Counted from the stretch's first letter, positions 24,183-36,965 are shown. The stretch is 64,000 nucleotides of DNA from Ipomoea triloba (GCF_003576645.1 NC_044917.1:4903745-4967744), one strand, 5' to 3'. Notes: generated from the sequence alone by a model not told the origin. A program made the numbers and translations.

Positions 24183-24478
24183 AGCATGCCTAGGTCTTCG
24201 CAATCATGTTTAACACCTGGTATATTTTAAGAAAATTTAAAAGAACGACTACTCATTCATTGACAACGTGGCAACGTTAGCAAGTGCGTGGGGCCCAAAG
24301 TTGTCCTGAAAAACTCCGCACTGTTTACCAATTACCATTAACCAAGAATAATCCATCTATCTATCCATCCATCTTTCTGTTGAAACCCCAAACCCAAAGC
24401 CCCCAAAAATCAATTTCCACAAAACCCACCATCTCTCTAATCTCTATGCTGCTGTAATTGTAGACCAAAGAAAGATCC
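24183..24478 (+). promoter_or_regulatory. Putative promoter and leader of the membrane-protein gene
   Basis: This stretch lies between the MITE and the ATG at 24479. Pyrimidine-rich sequence (CCATCTCTCTAATCTC) precedes the start, typical of plant leaders. No clear TATA box is seen. Confidence 0.35.
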
Positions 24479-24982
24479 ATGGCGGAAACCAATGAAGAAC
24501 CTCAAACTCCACCCTATAATTCATCCATGTTTCTGCTAAGAGTGATGAGCAAGAGAAGGACATGGGCCTTCCTCTTTATCTTCGTCTACACCCTTCTCCT
24601 TTCCATTTCCTGGAACTTCCTCAAATCCGTTCTCTCCTGGTACGAATCCACCTCCTCCGCCACGTCATCTTCCGGCTGGCCGGCTCTTTACGCCTCCGTC
24701 ATCTTAGGCCTAGCGTTCGGCCTTCTCTCCATGGTCGCCGCGCTCGCCGTCGCCGTTCCGGCCACCCTCGTCACTTGGATCACGGTATTGGTCTTGCTCA
24801 CTTTCTGCGGAAAGCCTCGGAGAGCTCTGGTTATGGAGGCTAAGAAGCTCACTGCTGAAATTTCTGGATTCGTGTTTAAGGTCTTGATTAAGGAGGGAAA
24901 CGTGGTCGCCGCCCTCTGCGCCGTTCTCGGCTACTTCGCCCTTCTCCGTCGGAACAGAGACGACGGCGCCACTGATTATTGA
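24479..24982 (+). CDS. Small integral membrane protein, unknown function
   Basis: Single-exon gene of 167 aa starting MAETNEEPQTPPYNSS. A basic KRR precedes the first hydrophobic segment (about residues 29-50, WAFLFIFVYTLLLSI). Two more segments span about 68-88 and 90-111, and a fourth about 140-157 (VVAALCAVLGYFALL), ending RRNRDDGATDY. The coding sequence is clearly GC-richer than its flanks and codon-biased, which supports a real gene. I do not recognise a named family; it looks like a conserved plant transmembrane protein of the endomembrane system or plasma membrane. No intron is needed. Confidence 0.8.
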   Translation: MAETNEEPQTPPYNSSMFLLRVMSKRRTWAFLFIFVYTLLLSISWNFLKSVLSWYESTSSATSSSGWPALYASVILGLAFGLLSMVAALAVAVPATLVTWITVLVLLTFCGKPRRALVMEAKKLTAEISGFVFKVLIKEGNVVAALCAVLGYFALLRRNRDDGATDY

Positions 24983-27900
24983 CTCTCACCAATCCAATCC
25001 GGCGGCTCAATCTGAAAATCCCCTAAGTTTATGGGGCTGTTTAGAAAATTTTCAAATTTACCTCCCTGGATATGTAATTACTAAAAACTTGAAATTTTCC
25101 TTTTTTTTTTTGAAGATAGTTGAAATTTTCCTAGAATATTTTGTTTAGTGTTCTTTTCCCCCAATTTTGGATAACAGTAACTAATTTTGTGTGTACGATT
25201 TCTGATTTTAATATATGATGCTGCTTAAATTGTTTCTTAGGTTATATATTTTTGTTTTAATTATTTAAATTGGCCATATTTGATAAACAAATATAGAACA
25301 GATAATAACAGACTCAGTATCACTCTAAAAAAAAAAGTTACTAAAATTGAACACGGTGAAAACGCAGACAATGTCTCTTTTCCGGAAGTTGGAGGATAAC
25401 TAATTTTGGTAGTGACATAATATTACTTTAACTCCAAGCATCAATAAATAATAAATATTTATTACAGTATATTTTAATTCGAGAGATTCCCAATTTTTAT
25501 ATATCATTTCGAAATTACTTTGTAGTTTATAGTACTCATCCAATTAAAAATATTTTGTAATTAGATGTTCAACAAACGCATTATCAGTTTTATCATATAT
25601 TATATTATGTAACTTGTTTTGTTTAATCAACTGCGTGTGTATACTGTTGGAACGGTCAAACACAATATTGAGTGGTCATAATTACATAAAACTGAAAAAT
25701 TAATTATGAATTGAAAAAATGTGATTTGGTTGACAAAAATTAAAAGAAATTAAAGTTTAAAATGTAAATATTTATGCTCTGTAAAAGATTTGGCAGTATA
25801 TGCAATTGTTATATCTTGAATCGATGCATCTAATAAATGTTCCTTTTTGACATATTATATGTTCATTTTGATCTATAATACATACTGAATTTGCAATACC
25901 TTAAAAATGAGTAATTTAAAATATAATAAATTTATAATATATTAAATATGTGGTATTGGGTATAAAGATTATTGGGTGTGACATGAGATGAGGTAGATGG
26001 ATTGAGAAGCAAGTATAGTATCCAGAAAGCAAATTAAAAGGCCCGTAATGTGTACTGGCGATGCGTTATTGGGTCAAAATCTTGATGAAATCTATCATAC
26101 CTCATATAATGGATTTGGGTCAAAACCACATACTTTCCAACATTCTCTGTATCTATCAAATTCAAAAGAAGAAAGAAATGGGGATATCAGATCTATATAT
26201 ATATATATATATATATGGGTAATGAGGAAACTCGTAACTACTATTTAAATGTGTGCATTAGGCTGCGATTCAAATTTGAAATATTGTGGTTATAAAGTTA
26301 ACAATCTGACCAACTTGACTGATGATCAATTTATAATTTGATTGATTCTAACCATGGTTGGTTCAATATAATAATTTGTATCTCATACATCACGAGTTGA
26401 GATGTGATTTAGAATAATTGTTATTTATCGATAAGTATTTAGCATTTTAATCATTTAAAAATTAATTTAGGTTCAATTTGAATTGTAGCGTAGAATTTAA
26501 CTTCGTCTCACTGAATCACAGTTGTATTAGTAGTTTGTTTATTAATTTTTCCAAATTGTTGAATTAGAAAAACATATCTTTTAACGTCTTTAGCTTCCTT
26601 ACACTGTTGAATTAGAAAGGGAAAAAAAAAACATTTTTCTTAGCTTTTAAATGTACCTAATAATAATAGAATTTGTTGGTTCACTAAAAAAAAAATTGTT
26701 GTTAATAATGGTATGTAATAATAGAATATATGGGGTCCATGCTATTTCCAATAAAGTAGTCCGCAATAATAAATGAGAACACACACGAAGCAAGGTATTA
26801 ATTAAGGTACATAATTAGCACACATCCCTGTTATTTTCCACCGTTTTTCCTTTTTCATTTTTTTTTAAGTTGCGAGGGAATCCACAATTAATAGACGTGA
26901 ATTGAATAAAATCAACAACAAATTATTAACAATAATTGAACTTGTGACCTTTAAGTACGAAAAACATGCTACACCCTATTTAACCACTATTTCAGGGTAA
27001 GTTTATCTGTTTATTTTTTCAAACTTACTTTTGTACCCAATTGAGCTGTCAATGTGGGTGAAGTTTGTTTTTTGTTTTGATGTACTATAGTCTTTATCTT
27101 GCATATATATAGACACATATATAGTTAGGAGAAACGAGATTGAGAAAGAAGGAAAGGAAGAATCCTGAACAATAATTATATTCCATTACTGGAAGCTGGA
27201 ATATTGAGTACGTACATAAACGATGCATGCATTAAATCTGGAAAGCCATTAATCATTGTTTCTTTTGGAACTACATTGTAATCATGTTGCTTGTTGAAAA
27301 ATTAGCAAAAACAAAAAATGGCATGTGAATGGTTGCTATGCAGTTTTGTTTTGTGCGGATAAATTTATTTGGATTACTTCAAATTCGGTTCGAATTATTA
27401 TAACTGAGAAAATAAGTTTTGTATATTTATATTCAAAATGAATAATATATGAATAAAAAATTAATTTTAAATTAAATTATACACATAAAGTTAGGGAAAT
27501 TTAATTTGGGACGATAGGAAATAGTAAAAAAATTATAAATAAATGTGGATCGAGTTTGGGAGAAGAGTATTACTAGTACTATTTTGGAAGGGTGGCCAGA
27601 AATAATTAACCAAAATAATGCATCTCATATTTTAAAAAAATAAAAAGAAAAAGAAGCAACCATTGTGTAGGTTTCACAATAAAATATTTTCCCTTCAAGA
27701 GAACGGTGTCGGCTATTGTCCTATTGAGTTGTACACTGTCGACTGTACTGATAAGTGTCGGTAAAGCACACAAAATTAAACTCTGGTGCTTTATGGGTAG
27801 CTGGTGCACTGTTTACCTAGGACAAGTGTCACTGTCACATTTCGTGCAATCTTTTTTTTTTTCCAATAACTAAACTGAAATTTCCGCAGACATCTTTTAT

Positions 27901-28084
27901 ATATATGTGTGTGTTTGTGTGGAAAATAAAGTTTTGTTGAACTAATTTCAAAGATGGCCATGAAACCCGCAAGATTGATCGCTTGGTGTTAACTTTATGC
28001 TTCTTCACATAATAATAATAATATGAAATTATTATATGGACTCTCAGGTTTTACTCTCAAATTTCATTCACTCTTAAATTCTTA
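24983..28084. other. AT-rich spacer after the membrane-protein gene
   Basis: It holds the 3' UTR and then low-complexity AT-rich DNA. A (TA)n microsatellite lies near 26194-26215. No ORF with family features and no bounded mobile element were found. Confidence 0.5.
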
Positions 28085-28745
28085 GGGTGTGTTTGGAAAG
28101 CAGGAAAATGGTTTATGGAAAATGATTTCTGGAAAATGAGTCATTTTTCAGAAAATATTTTCCTTTATTGTGTTTGGCTATAGAACAGAAAACTGTGTTG
28201 GTGTGTTTGGCTTATTTTCCAGAAAATGGGTAGGAAAATGAACAGAATTATATAATTGAATATTTTAATTAATTTGTTTAAATGTAACAACATTTATAAC
28301 AAATATACAATCCAAAAAATAAAATAATCACAAAAAAAAATCACAACAAAATAATATCTATCTCATAAAAAAATAAAAAATAAAAGTGGCCGACTGATTT
28401 CAGATATCAAATAAAAAAAAATAAAACTTATAATATCTATATCATAATAAAAAAATAAATTATTACTTAAAAACAAAAAGAAAAAGTTGAAGATGTCAAG
28501 AAGATGAAGAAGTTAAAGCATTTAAGAGGCCTAAGGAGATGGAAGAAGCAAAGGAGAAAGAAGAAGCAAACTTCCGGAAAATGACTTCCCCCAAAAAAAA
28601 GGGGAAGTCATTTTCCATAAAATTGGACTTATTTTCCATTGACCAAGAAGTTCATTTCCATTGACTCTATTTTCCCTACTTCCCAAACACCAAAAACCCG
28701 GAAAATGATTTCCAGAAATCATTTTCCGGGTTTCCAAACAAATCC
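28085..28745. mobile_element. Tourist-like MITE, 661 bp
   Basis: Left terminus GGGTGTGTTTGGAAA pairs with right terminus TTTCCAAACAAATCC (13 of 15 positions). TTA flanks both sides (28082-28084 and 28746-28748). Inside each end there are repeated GGAAAATG motifs, so the arms can pair for longer than the terminal 15 bases. There is no transposase. The size, 3 bp TTA duplication and GG...CC ends fit a non-autonomous PIF/Harbinger element. Confidence 0.85.
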
Positions 28746-28748
28746 TTA

Positions 28749-29838
28749 ATGTAAAATATTCTGTGTACTCTCATTTTTTCCTCTCAAACACAAAACTTTT
28801 ATATGCACATTTGTATGGAGGTCCACATGAAAAAAGTAGTTTACCAGTATTTGCTACATTAGGGAGTTAGATTTGAAAGTTCATGTAGTATAACTCATTA
28901 TTGATGTATACTTTTTTCTTGAGACCCCGTGATAAAATAGTCTATCATTATCTGTCACATCAAATAGTAAAAGTGATGGAGTATAATTTAAGAGTACATG
29001 GAGTATAACTAATAATAATAATAGTCAGATGATTAAATCTTGCATGATACCGAAGTAATATTTAATAGTGGAGTATCAAAATAGCTACTAGGCATGGTGA
29101 AAATAAATTTTGATTCACATCTTGTACAAAATGATAAGAATGATACATTCTGCATATAATAGCTGTAAATTTTAGAGTAAATCACGAAGTGACTCAGGAT
29201 TTATCTTATACAAAGTTTTGGAAGCTTAAGAGTGGACTAACCAAAGTTATGATACCTTATATATCAAAATGATTTATTAGGGTCAAAATTATATCTACCG
29301 CACCACAAAAATCTAACCTTCTCCATTTGTTAGATTTCATCTGATTATGACAGTTTCTTTTTTAATGGGGAACATTTAGCTGAGCTTTCTTGCTTTCTGT
29401 GAATCTTTTTCCCATCTGGTCTCTCCTGCTTTCATTTTCGCCCATCACACCATCACAGGGATTCACAGGAAGCTACAAAAAAAAAAACACCCGCCCATCC
29501 TCCTCTCCCTTCACCAAAGTTCGCAAACACCCATTATGCAGTTTGATGTGGGCATCTAGTTTTTGGAGCCTCATTGATGATTCTTGGACCACTTTGAAGT
29601 TATTGCAGAGGGTGGTATTTGCAGCAGGGGGGATCTGATTGTCCTGAATCCTAAATATTGGGAACCCAGAAAGATCCAAGGTACAAAAAGGTTCCATCTT
29701 GGTGTTCTACATTCATCAATTTCTTTGGTTTGGAGCATTTGCTACCATTTTAGTGTCAACGTTTTTCTTGATTTGGACTTGATATTACAGGCACTGTTCG
29801 TCTTTCTCATTTTGATGGTGAAATCTCCTATTAGCAGA
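28749..29838. other. Spacer and probable MAN2 leader with a 5' UTR intron
   Basis: The left part is AT-rich without clear features. A likely leader intron runs from GTACAA at 29681 to TTACAG at 29790. An in-frame upstream ATG at 29815 would add eight residues to MAN2. Confidence 0.5.
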
Positions 29839-32452
29839 ATGGCAAAACGAAATGGCCTGTTTTACCCCACCATTGGGTTTGCATCTTTGGTGACTTTTAT
29901 TTACCTGTGTTTTGGGGACTTATGGGTAGATGTCCAGAAAGAAACAAAATTAAATTTTGTGGAGAGGAATGGGACTCAGTTTTTTGTGGATGGTCAAGCC
30001 TTCTATATCAATGGGTGGAACTCTTATTGGTTGATGGACCATGCTGTGGATGGGAGCAGAAGACCAAGAATTAGAGCCATGCTGCAAGCTGGTGCTAAGA
30101 TGGGACTCACCGTGTGTAGAACTTGGGCCTTCAATGATGGTGAACATAATGCATTACAGCTTTCCCCTGGGAGATTTGATGAAAGAGTATTTAGAGTAAG
30201 AGTTTTTGCATTTCCATAATCATGATATCATATTATATCTATTTCACTTTTAGTAGTTATGATTACTTTTTTTTATTTAAAGATTATTTAATGTTTTTAT
30301 CTGTCCATTGGATTCTCTTCTTGGAGTTCTTGGCCAGTTTGTAGCTCTAGTTTATAGATTTTGGAAATGATCTCATTTCTACTGTATTGTATCTCCAAAG
30401 CTTTTGGTTATGGCTTACAAATCTTTTCTGATTAGTCAATTTTAGTGTTGTGGAGATCTCCTTTGTTTTCTCATAGTGGGAACAAATATGGTCCACAGAC
30501 TTGCATCTCGGAGAAGTCGTGTCTTTTTGTTTACCTTGTCATATACAAGTATCCATTATTTTTCTCCCTCTCTGGTTCAAGTTTCACGCACTGCTAAATG
30601 CTGTATGACAGGCCTTAGACCATGTACTTGCTGAAGCCCGACAAAATGGAATTAGGCTGATACTTTGCTTGGTTAATAACTTGCAAGCGTATGGTGGGAA
30701 GACACAATATGTGAAGTGGGCATGGGAAGAGGGTGTTGGTTTAAGCTCTTCTAATGATTCATTCTTCTATGATCCAACCATCCGCTATTATTTCAAAAAC
30801 TATGTTAAGGTAATCCTTTTGCGCAATTGCCTAAATTGTTCTTAAGTATATTGCCTAAATTGTATGTTAGGCAGCATTTAATGAGGTTTACATAAAACCC
30901 ATTAAACCTGTAGATTAAATGGTGTTTAATCTATATCATGAACTTTGGCTTTGTAGTTACTTCATATTGTTTTTGTTTTACTTGTTACTAATGATCTTTC
31001 ACCTTGATTCTATTGGTTTTATTGCTTTGGCTGCCTATTGGTGTGCGTAAAATATTGTTTATGGCATTGCTTTTCCCATTTTGATGCTATGCATTGCGTT
31101 GTGTGTGCTGGATGTGCACAACCATAGATTTTTATCCTTGTATCTCCCTTATAGTTTAGACTAGAAACTCATTAGCATAACGCCCTTTAATTCCGTTTTT
31201 CCCTTGTTCTTTTGCAGACGGTACTAACAAGGAAGAACACAATCACAGGTGTCGAGTACAGGGACGATCCTACTATCTTTGCATGGGAATTGATTAATGA
31301 ACCTCGGTGCCTGACAGATCCTTCAGGCGACACCCTCCAAGTAAGTTTTGAACTATTTATCCACACTGCAATGCTAAATTGCTCCAACTTTTCTATTCTG
31401 AGTTGGAACTTGGAAACAATAATGTTTCAGGCTGTATTTTTTTTGTCTGTGCAATCTGAGCACATAACTATTCAATTACACAGAGAGAGACTGTTTTCTC
31501 CATCCATTGCCCAGATATGAATTAATTGTATTCCGTAGAATTGCAGGATTGGATTGAAGAAATGTCAACCTTTGTAAAGTCGATTGACAGGAATCATCTG
31601 CTTACTATTGGCCTTGAAGGATTTTATGGTCCAAAAAGTCCCACAAAGATGAAAGTCAATCCAGAGTTTTGGGCTGCTGGTCTGGGAACAGACTTCATTC
31701 GCAATACTAAGCTCTCAACTGTGGATTTTGCCTCTGTCCATGTATACCCTGACCATTGGTGAGCCTTTCTTTGACGTTCACTTCATAAATTTCTTTTGTT
31801 AGAAAGTTATGAATTTTAAAAGATTCAGACCCCTTTAATATATTATTGACTTGGTTCTGTATGTAAGCGAAATGAATGTGAGGAACCGAGTAAAATGGTA
31901 CTCCATATGGTTGTTAACAGAAAGGATGAAACAGAAATTGAAAGTGACTTTGTAGATAGTTTCTTGTTTTCCCATGGCTATTTAGTTGAACTTGTATTGC
32001 CACTTTCTCATTTCCTGTTGTTGATAAAGAATGTTGGCGCTGATGCCAGGTTTCATAATCAAAGTTTCGAGGAAAAATTGGCATTTGTGACCAAATGGAC
32101 ACTTTCTCACATTGAAGATGGGGAAAGGGAACTGAAGAAACCTATCATGTTCACCGAATTCGGATTGTCAACTGAGAACAGGGATTTTGAACCATCCCAA
32201 CGGGACCGATTCTTCAAGGTTATTCTCGACATCATGTACAAATCTGCAAGACGAAACAAGGCTGGCGCAGGCTCCTTTTTCTGGCAGTTCCTCGTCGAAG
32301 GCATGGAAGAGTATAATGATGATTTCGGGATTGTTCCTTGGGAGAGATCTTCCACATATCAGTTGATTGCAGAACACTCATGTAGGCTTGCAAGAGTTCA
32401 TGGTGCACTGTCTTCACAGGACCACTTGATAAATTTGTGTTCCCATAGGTGA
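29839..32452 (+). CDS. MAN2: Mannan endo-1,4-beta-mannosidase, MAN2 type (GH5_7)
   Basis: Exons: 29839-30195, 30612-30809, 31218-31340, 31547-31758, 32050-32452, giving 430 aa (Arabidopsis MAN2 is of about the same length). The enzyme cuts internal beta-1,4-mannosyl bonds in cell-wall mannans. The N-terminus has a signal-anchor-like hydrophobic segment ([19 protein letters not shown]). This shared MAN2 N-terminus, not a cleavable peptide, separates it from secreted MAN paralogues. WELINEP holds the acid/base Glu213 and MFTEFG the nucleophile Glu333. I chose the ATG at 29839 because it matches the family start; 29815 is an alternative in-frame ATG. The C-terminal 16 residues look lineage-specific. 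Confidence 0.95.
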
Positions 32453-32819
32453 TGATCATCTTAAATGTTTCATTTAGGTGAAATTTTCTGCCATGGTGCA
32501 AAATATCTGGCCATATTCTTTTGTTTGAAATCTTTACCAGTGGAAAATCAGGCTGTAATTACTTTGTGTAGTTATACCATGTATGCAGTCTTCATCAAAT
32601 GAATGAGTCCAGGTTGATTCTTTTCTGGCAAGCAAAAAGTTTTAGATTCTCATCACAAGAAACTTAAAAACATTATGGTTCCAACTCAACAGTAAACACA
32701 AAAGGAACATCTTAATGCATTACCATCAAGAGAAACTATGAAATTAACAAATTTATGCACAATTGGCAAGTACATATACAAAGCTTAGAAGCCACTCTTG
32801 TTTGCCCTACAACTGAAGT
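32453..32819. other. Convergent 3' regions of MAN2 and the PPR gene
   Basis: 367 bp separate two stop codons of opposite strands, so the 3' UTRs probably abut or overlap. Nothing else is seen. Confidence 0.6.
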
Positions 32820-34787
32820 TCAAAGAAAACCCGAGGCATTGGCTTCAACAAGTGGACTAACGACAGCTTTATAAGTGTCGCTATCTGGAATTGTTCCTTG
32901 CAGCACCATATAGTCGTGCAGCTGTAAAACTTCGTCAGCATTGCTTATCTTGCTCGCGCTTGTGAGTAGCGTTGTGTATGTGACAGCATCGGGACTTATA
33001 CCCTGTGTGATCATCACACTTAGAAGTTCTTTGGCGTGCTGAATCAATCCATATTTGCACATCATATTGATCAGAATATTGTAAGTAACCGTGTTGATAG
33101 ATAAACCTCCTTTTCTCATACTGCAGAACAAATGCAGCGCCTTTTCAATTTCACCGTTTATACAATACCCATTCAGCAATGTATTAAAGGTTATGACATC
33201 ATATACAGAAGTTCCTTTCAGTGCATCAACCAAACCTTTAGCTGCATCTACAGAGGCAGCTTTGCATAATCCATCGACTATAGTGTTATAAATCACTAAG
33301 TTGGGATTCTTCTTCGTGTTTATCATGTCATCGTAAACCTCAACAGCACTTTCAACGTTGCCTACTTGGCAGAATCCATTGATCATAGTACCATAAGTGA
33401 CCAGGTCTGGAATTAACCCCCGAACAAACATACTGCAAAATATTTGTTGCGCCCCAAGTGTGTTTTCACTTCTACACAGATAATCAATAAGAATGTTGTG
33501 AGAACAAGCATCTTCTGCAAGGTTGTTTTCCACAATCTGTTTATAATACTTGAGAATTTCTCTCATTTGGCCATTTCTACAGAGCCCTTTGGCAAGAATC
33601 GAGTAGGTGAAGTTGTCGGGAAGAATATTTCTCTTGATCATGTCAGACAATAAACCGGAAGCCCCATTCACATCTCCTTCCATGTATAGCTGGTGAATTA
33701 ATGTATTATATATTACTGAATTTGGCAATAAACCCATACTAATCATATTATGGCACATCATAAATGCCTCCTCCAATTTACCATTTTTTGAGTACCCATC
33801 AACTAAGGTTGCATAGGTCCTTACATTTGGCTCAAAACCCATCTCAATCATTTCAGCAAGAAATTTTTCTGCAATCCTTAAACTCCCCAACTTGCAACAC
33901 CCATTGATGAGAGAATTATAGGTAATTGAATTAGGGAATACCTCGCCTCCTGACATAATTCCGGTGTTTCTAACAAGCTTGAATGCTAAATCAAGTTCAC
34001 CGATTCTACAAGCTCCATCTATAAGCATATTGAAGGAGACAACATTTGGCACTATTCCACTCTTTACCATCCGGTAAAACACAGAAATTGCCTCAAACAA
34101 TTTACATTCTTTACAAAGGGCATAAATAACGATATTATAAGTATACACATTCTCCATATAGCCACAAGAAACCATTTCCCTGTACACCAGCCAAAAGCGA
34201 CCAACCTCATCTAACTTTAACAGATGATTCAAAAAATTATTCAGTGCATGAACCGAAACCATATGACCCTCCATTCTCAACTTCTTTATAACCTCATAAC
34301 CACCATCTGTCAGCCTAATTTGAGTACAAGCCCTAACCAATGTGTCAAATACAGCATTACTCCCACAACCTACATCATAACTATCAATAAGCCCTCCCAA
34401 AATCTCCAAAGGCGAAATCCCCTTCCTTATCATCAACTCTTTCATCAACCACAAAGCATCATCAAAATGTCTACAGCACACCATCACATGAACCACAACA
34501 CAACAACTTTCAAGCGAATTCAAGACACTTTTTGCTCCACCAATCCTCTTGTAGAACTCCAACACTACTTGGGGAGAGCTCCGGAACTCGTTGAAAGCAC
34601 GAGAAAGCACAGACCCTGTGAGTCCAGAGCATATTTGGTCCATAAATTTCCATTTATTTTCCCTCAAATTCACACAGATTGATCGAAACAGAACATCCTC
34701 TGTATTTGGGTGTGCGAATTGCTTGCCCAAATGAAGAGCTCTAACAAAAAGGTGCCTCCTTTTTGGCGAGAACAAGCCTGCAACCAT
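32820..34787 (-). CDS. P-class pentatricopeptide repeat protein
   Basis: Intronless ORF of 655 aa. After an N-terminal region with basic residues (MVAGLFSPKRRHLFVRALHL, plausible organelle-targeting peptide), PPR motifs of about 35 residues run almost to the end. Typical motifs read TYNIVIYALCKECKLFEAIS, SFNMLIDGACRIGELDLAFK and TYNILINMMCKYGLIQHAKE; I estimate 13-15 units. There is no E, DYW or SMR domain, so it is P class. These bind organellar RNA and usually stabilise, splice or process it. It resembles Arabidopsis At1g11710 (my recollection of that sequence, not checked). Intronless structure is usual for the family. Confidence 0.93.
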   Translation of the reverse strand: MVAGLFSPKRRHLFVRALHLGKQFAHPNTEDVLFRSICVNLRENKWKFMDQICSGLTGSVLSRAFNEFRSSPQVVLEFYKRIGGAKSVLNSLESCCVVVHVMVCCRHFDDALWLMKELMIRKGISPLEILGGLIDSYDVGCGSNAVFDTLVRACTQIRLTDGGYEVIKKLRMEGHMVSVHALNNFLNHLLKLDEVGRFWLVYREMVSCGYMENVYTYNIVIYALCKECKLFEAISVFYRMVKSGIVPNVVSFNMLIDGACRIGELDLAFKLVRNTGIMSGGEVFPNSITYNSLINGCCKLGSLRIAEKFLAEMIEMGFEPNVRTYATLVDGYSKNGKLEEAFMMCHNMISMGLLPNSVIYNTLIHQLYMEGDVNGASGLLSDMIKRNILPDNFTYSILAKGLCRNGQMREILKYYKQIVENNLAEDACSHNILIDYLCRSENTLGAQQIFCSMFVRGLIPDLVTYGTMINGFCQVGNVESAVEVYDDMINTKKNPNLVIYNTIVDGLCKAASVDAAKGLVDALKGTSVYDVITFNTLLNGYCINGEIEKALHLFCSMRKGGLSINTVTYNILINMMCKYGLIQHAKELLSVMITQGISPDAVTYTTLLTSASKISNADEVLQLHDYMVLQGTIPDSDTYKAVVSPLVEANASGFL

Positions 34788-35702
34788 AGACTTAAACTCA
34801 CCCGAATCATAAAACAGACTGATTTTGCATACTCACTGAAAGTATCGTTTTAGGTCATCATATAACAACGAAAAAGATCAATAGACATTCAAATCTATCT
34901 GTTCTCAGAACCCTTTCTTTCAAAGATATAAAAATCCAAGCAAATCATCAAATACCCATGGAAATATAAGCAGCATAATTCAGAACTTGAATTAATACAT
35001 TGAGAAAGCAGTAACATTGGACTACAATATAGTTTCCCAGAATTCGCCCACAACCCTCAGTGCCATTAACCTGCAACTCAAGACCACTGCTCGGCTTTTC
35101 CTTCATCGCTGTGAGAGTAACGGGAACATTTGCTCTTAAACCCCCTTTATTATGTCCCTCATAAACCCTAAAACCCTTCTATGTGGCCTAGTTGCAGACT
35201 TGCAGTAGTTGGAGCACATATAATCTTTAAGAGTTAAATTTAATACATTAAAAATAATTAGTTTTTTTTTTTACTTACTTCATACTTTTATCATCCATTA
35301 TAACCATCATAAAGTATTTAATTATCCCTACTAAAAGGTAAAAGTTAAAAAAAAAAGTTAATTTTTTTACCCGAGTCGCATAAAAATTTTAACATATATT
35401 TTTGGTATTATTATTTATTATTTTCTTACACACTATGGACTACGTCCAAATGTCATACCAAACATGTCTGTATGTGCCCTTACATAATAATAAAATAAAT
35501 AAATAAAACATGTTACCAGCATAATTTTTTATACACAAGTCACTTGAGAGCCAACAAAGTTAAATTTATATCTCTATTTTTTAAAAAAAATTATTGATAA
35601 GATTTGAATTATGCCTTATACGACAGTTAACAAAGTAAACTCTCTTAATTTATTATGGGTTTTTGTTATGTATGGGGCATCAATGGCGGCAATTTATATC
35701 GT

Positions 35703-35738
35703 GGATCAGGGTGTACAATGCATTGTGCACCTCGATCC
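35703..35738. repeat. 36 bp near-perfect palindrome
   Basis: The inner 22 bases (35710-35731, centred on AATGCATT) pair except for one position. Outer GGATC and GATCC arms extend it to 36 bp with three mismatched pairs in all. Confidence 0.8.
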
Positions 35739-35919
35739 AAAACTACGTCGTTTTAGTTCTTTTAGTTTACGACTTTTTCGGTTTCCCGTTCAGCCTTAAC
35801 TTATAAGATGAAAAAATATAGTATTTCAATATTAACTATTTTTAAACTTTAAAACCCTTCGTGGATTATAGTTTATACTATATATAATAATTTAAAAAGG
35901 CTCAATTTCCATTTCACCA

Positions 35920-35921
<2 letters not shown>

Positions 35922-35951
<30 letters not shown>
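35922..35951 (+). repeat. (ATT)n microsatellite
   Basis: About ten uninterrupted ATT units. Confidence 0.85.
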
Positions 35952-35953
<2 letters not shown>

Positions 35954-36489
35954 TTTTTTATTTTTTTATTTTTTGTTGATGATGACGACGATGATGAATA
36001 CAAGACGCATGTGTTTGACCTCAAATAGGAATTACTCCATACAAAATAAATAGAGGAGTTGGTCATCCAATCAACTTAGGTCATCACTTTTTGGTTCAAC
36101 ACTTCAACTTATGGTTATTACAACAGTCCACAAAATCCACTAGTTTTATGTACCTACTCAAATTTTCTATATATATATATTCAAATCAAGGGGCATGGGG
36201 CCATGGATGATGGAAATGTCCAAACTCATCAAATGGATGATAAAATTCCTCAAGGCATACTTAGCTTGATAGAATTATATTCCACCGTTAGTTTATCGAC
36301 TATTGCATATCTCTCATATTTGATCGATGACTATCTTTTTTTTTTTTCACGTTTAATACATAGCTATTAAATTTTTAGGTCACTTTAATTTGATTAATTT
36401 TCTAGCCAATTTTAGTCAGAAATTCCCTCATAATAGCAATGTCGATTATTTTAAAAATGCATTTTTGTTATTTGAATTTGAATAGCATG

Positions 36490-36965
36490 TGATAGGGATA
36501 ATTTCCCGACCTACTTTCCCGGTCAGATTTAACTATCGGTCTATATTCATATTTGCCCCTCATCCGGCAGGCAATTCAGACCAACCGGTCTGGGCGAGGA
36601 GCCGACCTTCTATGGTCGGTGGCATCTGTGCACTTAGTATTCCTCACCAAGCCCTTAGTGGCCAGGTGGTCCGGCCTTCAAAGCGTTCGCCTTGGGACAT
36701 AGGACCACCTTGCAGGCCGGTGCATGCTCACCATGCGTACGCCATGCCCTTGGTCCGGCACCTGTCCCCCGTGTCATCTATACATAGCGCATTTATTGCA
36801 AGGTGGAGGACTTTTGGCTATTTTCTTCTATATACTAGTCAAAGAAACCGGGAACCTCTGACCCACTGTCACGTTGACCGGATTCTCCTAGGGTATTCCG
36901 TATTGTAAACGTTCTAATCATCAATAAAGAGTATTTTATTCGTATTCGCGTATATTACTCTATCA
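36490..36965 (+). mobile_element. Solo LTR, copy 1 (476 bp)
   Basis: It starts TGATAG and ends CTATCA, the TG...CA inverted ends of an LTR. CATG flanks both sides (36486-36489 and 36967-36970, with one mismatched base at the fifth position). It is GC-richer than its surroundings. A polyadenylation-like AATAAA sits near the right end. No primer-binding site follows, so it is a solo LTR or the LTR of a very short non-autonomous element. Confidence 0.7.

Larger units (their letters stand above)
34788..36489. other. Spacer upstream of the PPR gene
   Basis: It contains the PPR promoter; a telo-box-like AAACCCTAAAACCC lies near 35163. The rest is AT-rich with a palindrome at 35703-35738, an (ATT)n microsatellite at about 35922-35951 and a short TA run near 36170. 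No gene is supported. Confidence 0.5.

Noticed and set aside
28531..28737. 68-residue ORF on the minus strand
   Set aside because: It falls in the right arm of the MITE and is made of its repeated GGAAAATG motifs.
34224..34682. 152-residue ORF on the plus strand
   Set aside because: Antisense shadow of the PPR coding sequence.
36489..36908. 139-residue ORF on the plus strand
   Set aside because: It lies entirely in LTR copy 1, shows no domain, and copy 2 does not preserve it.
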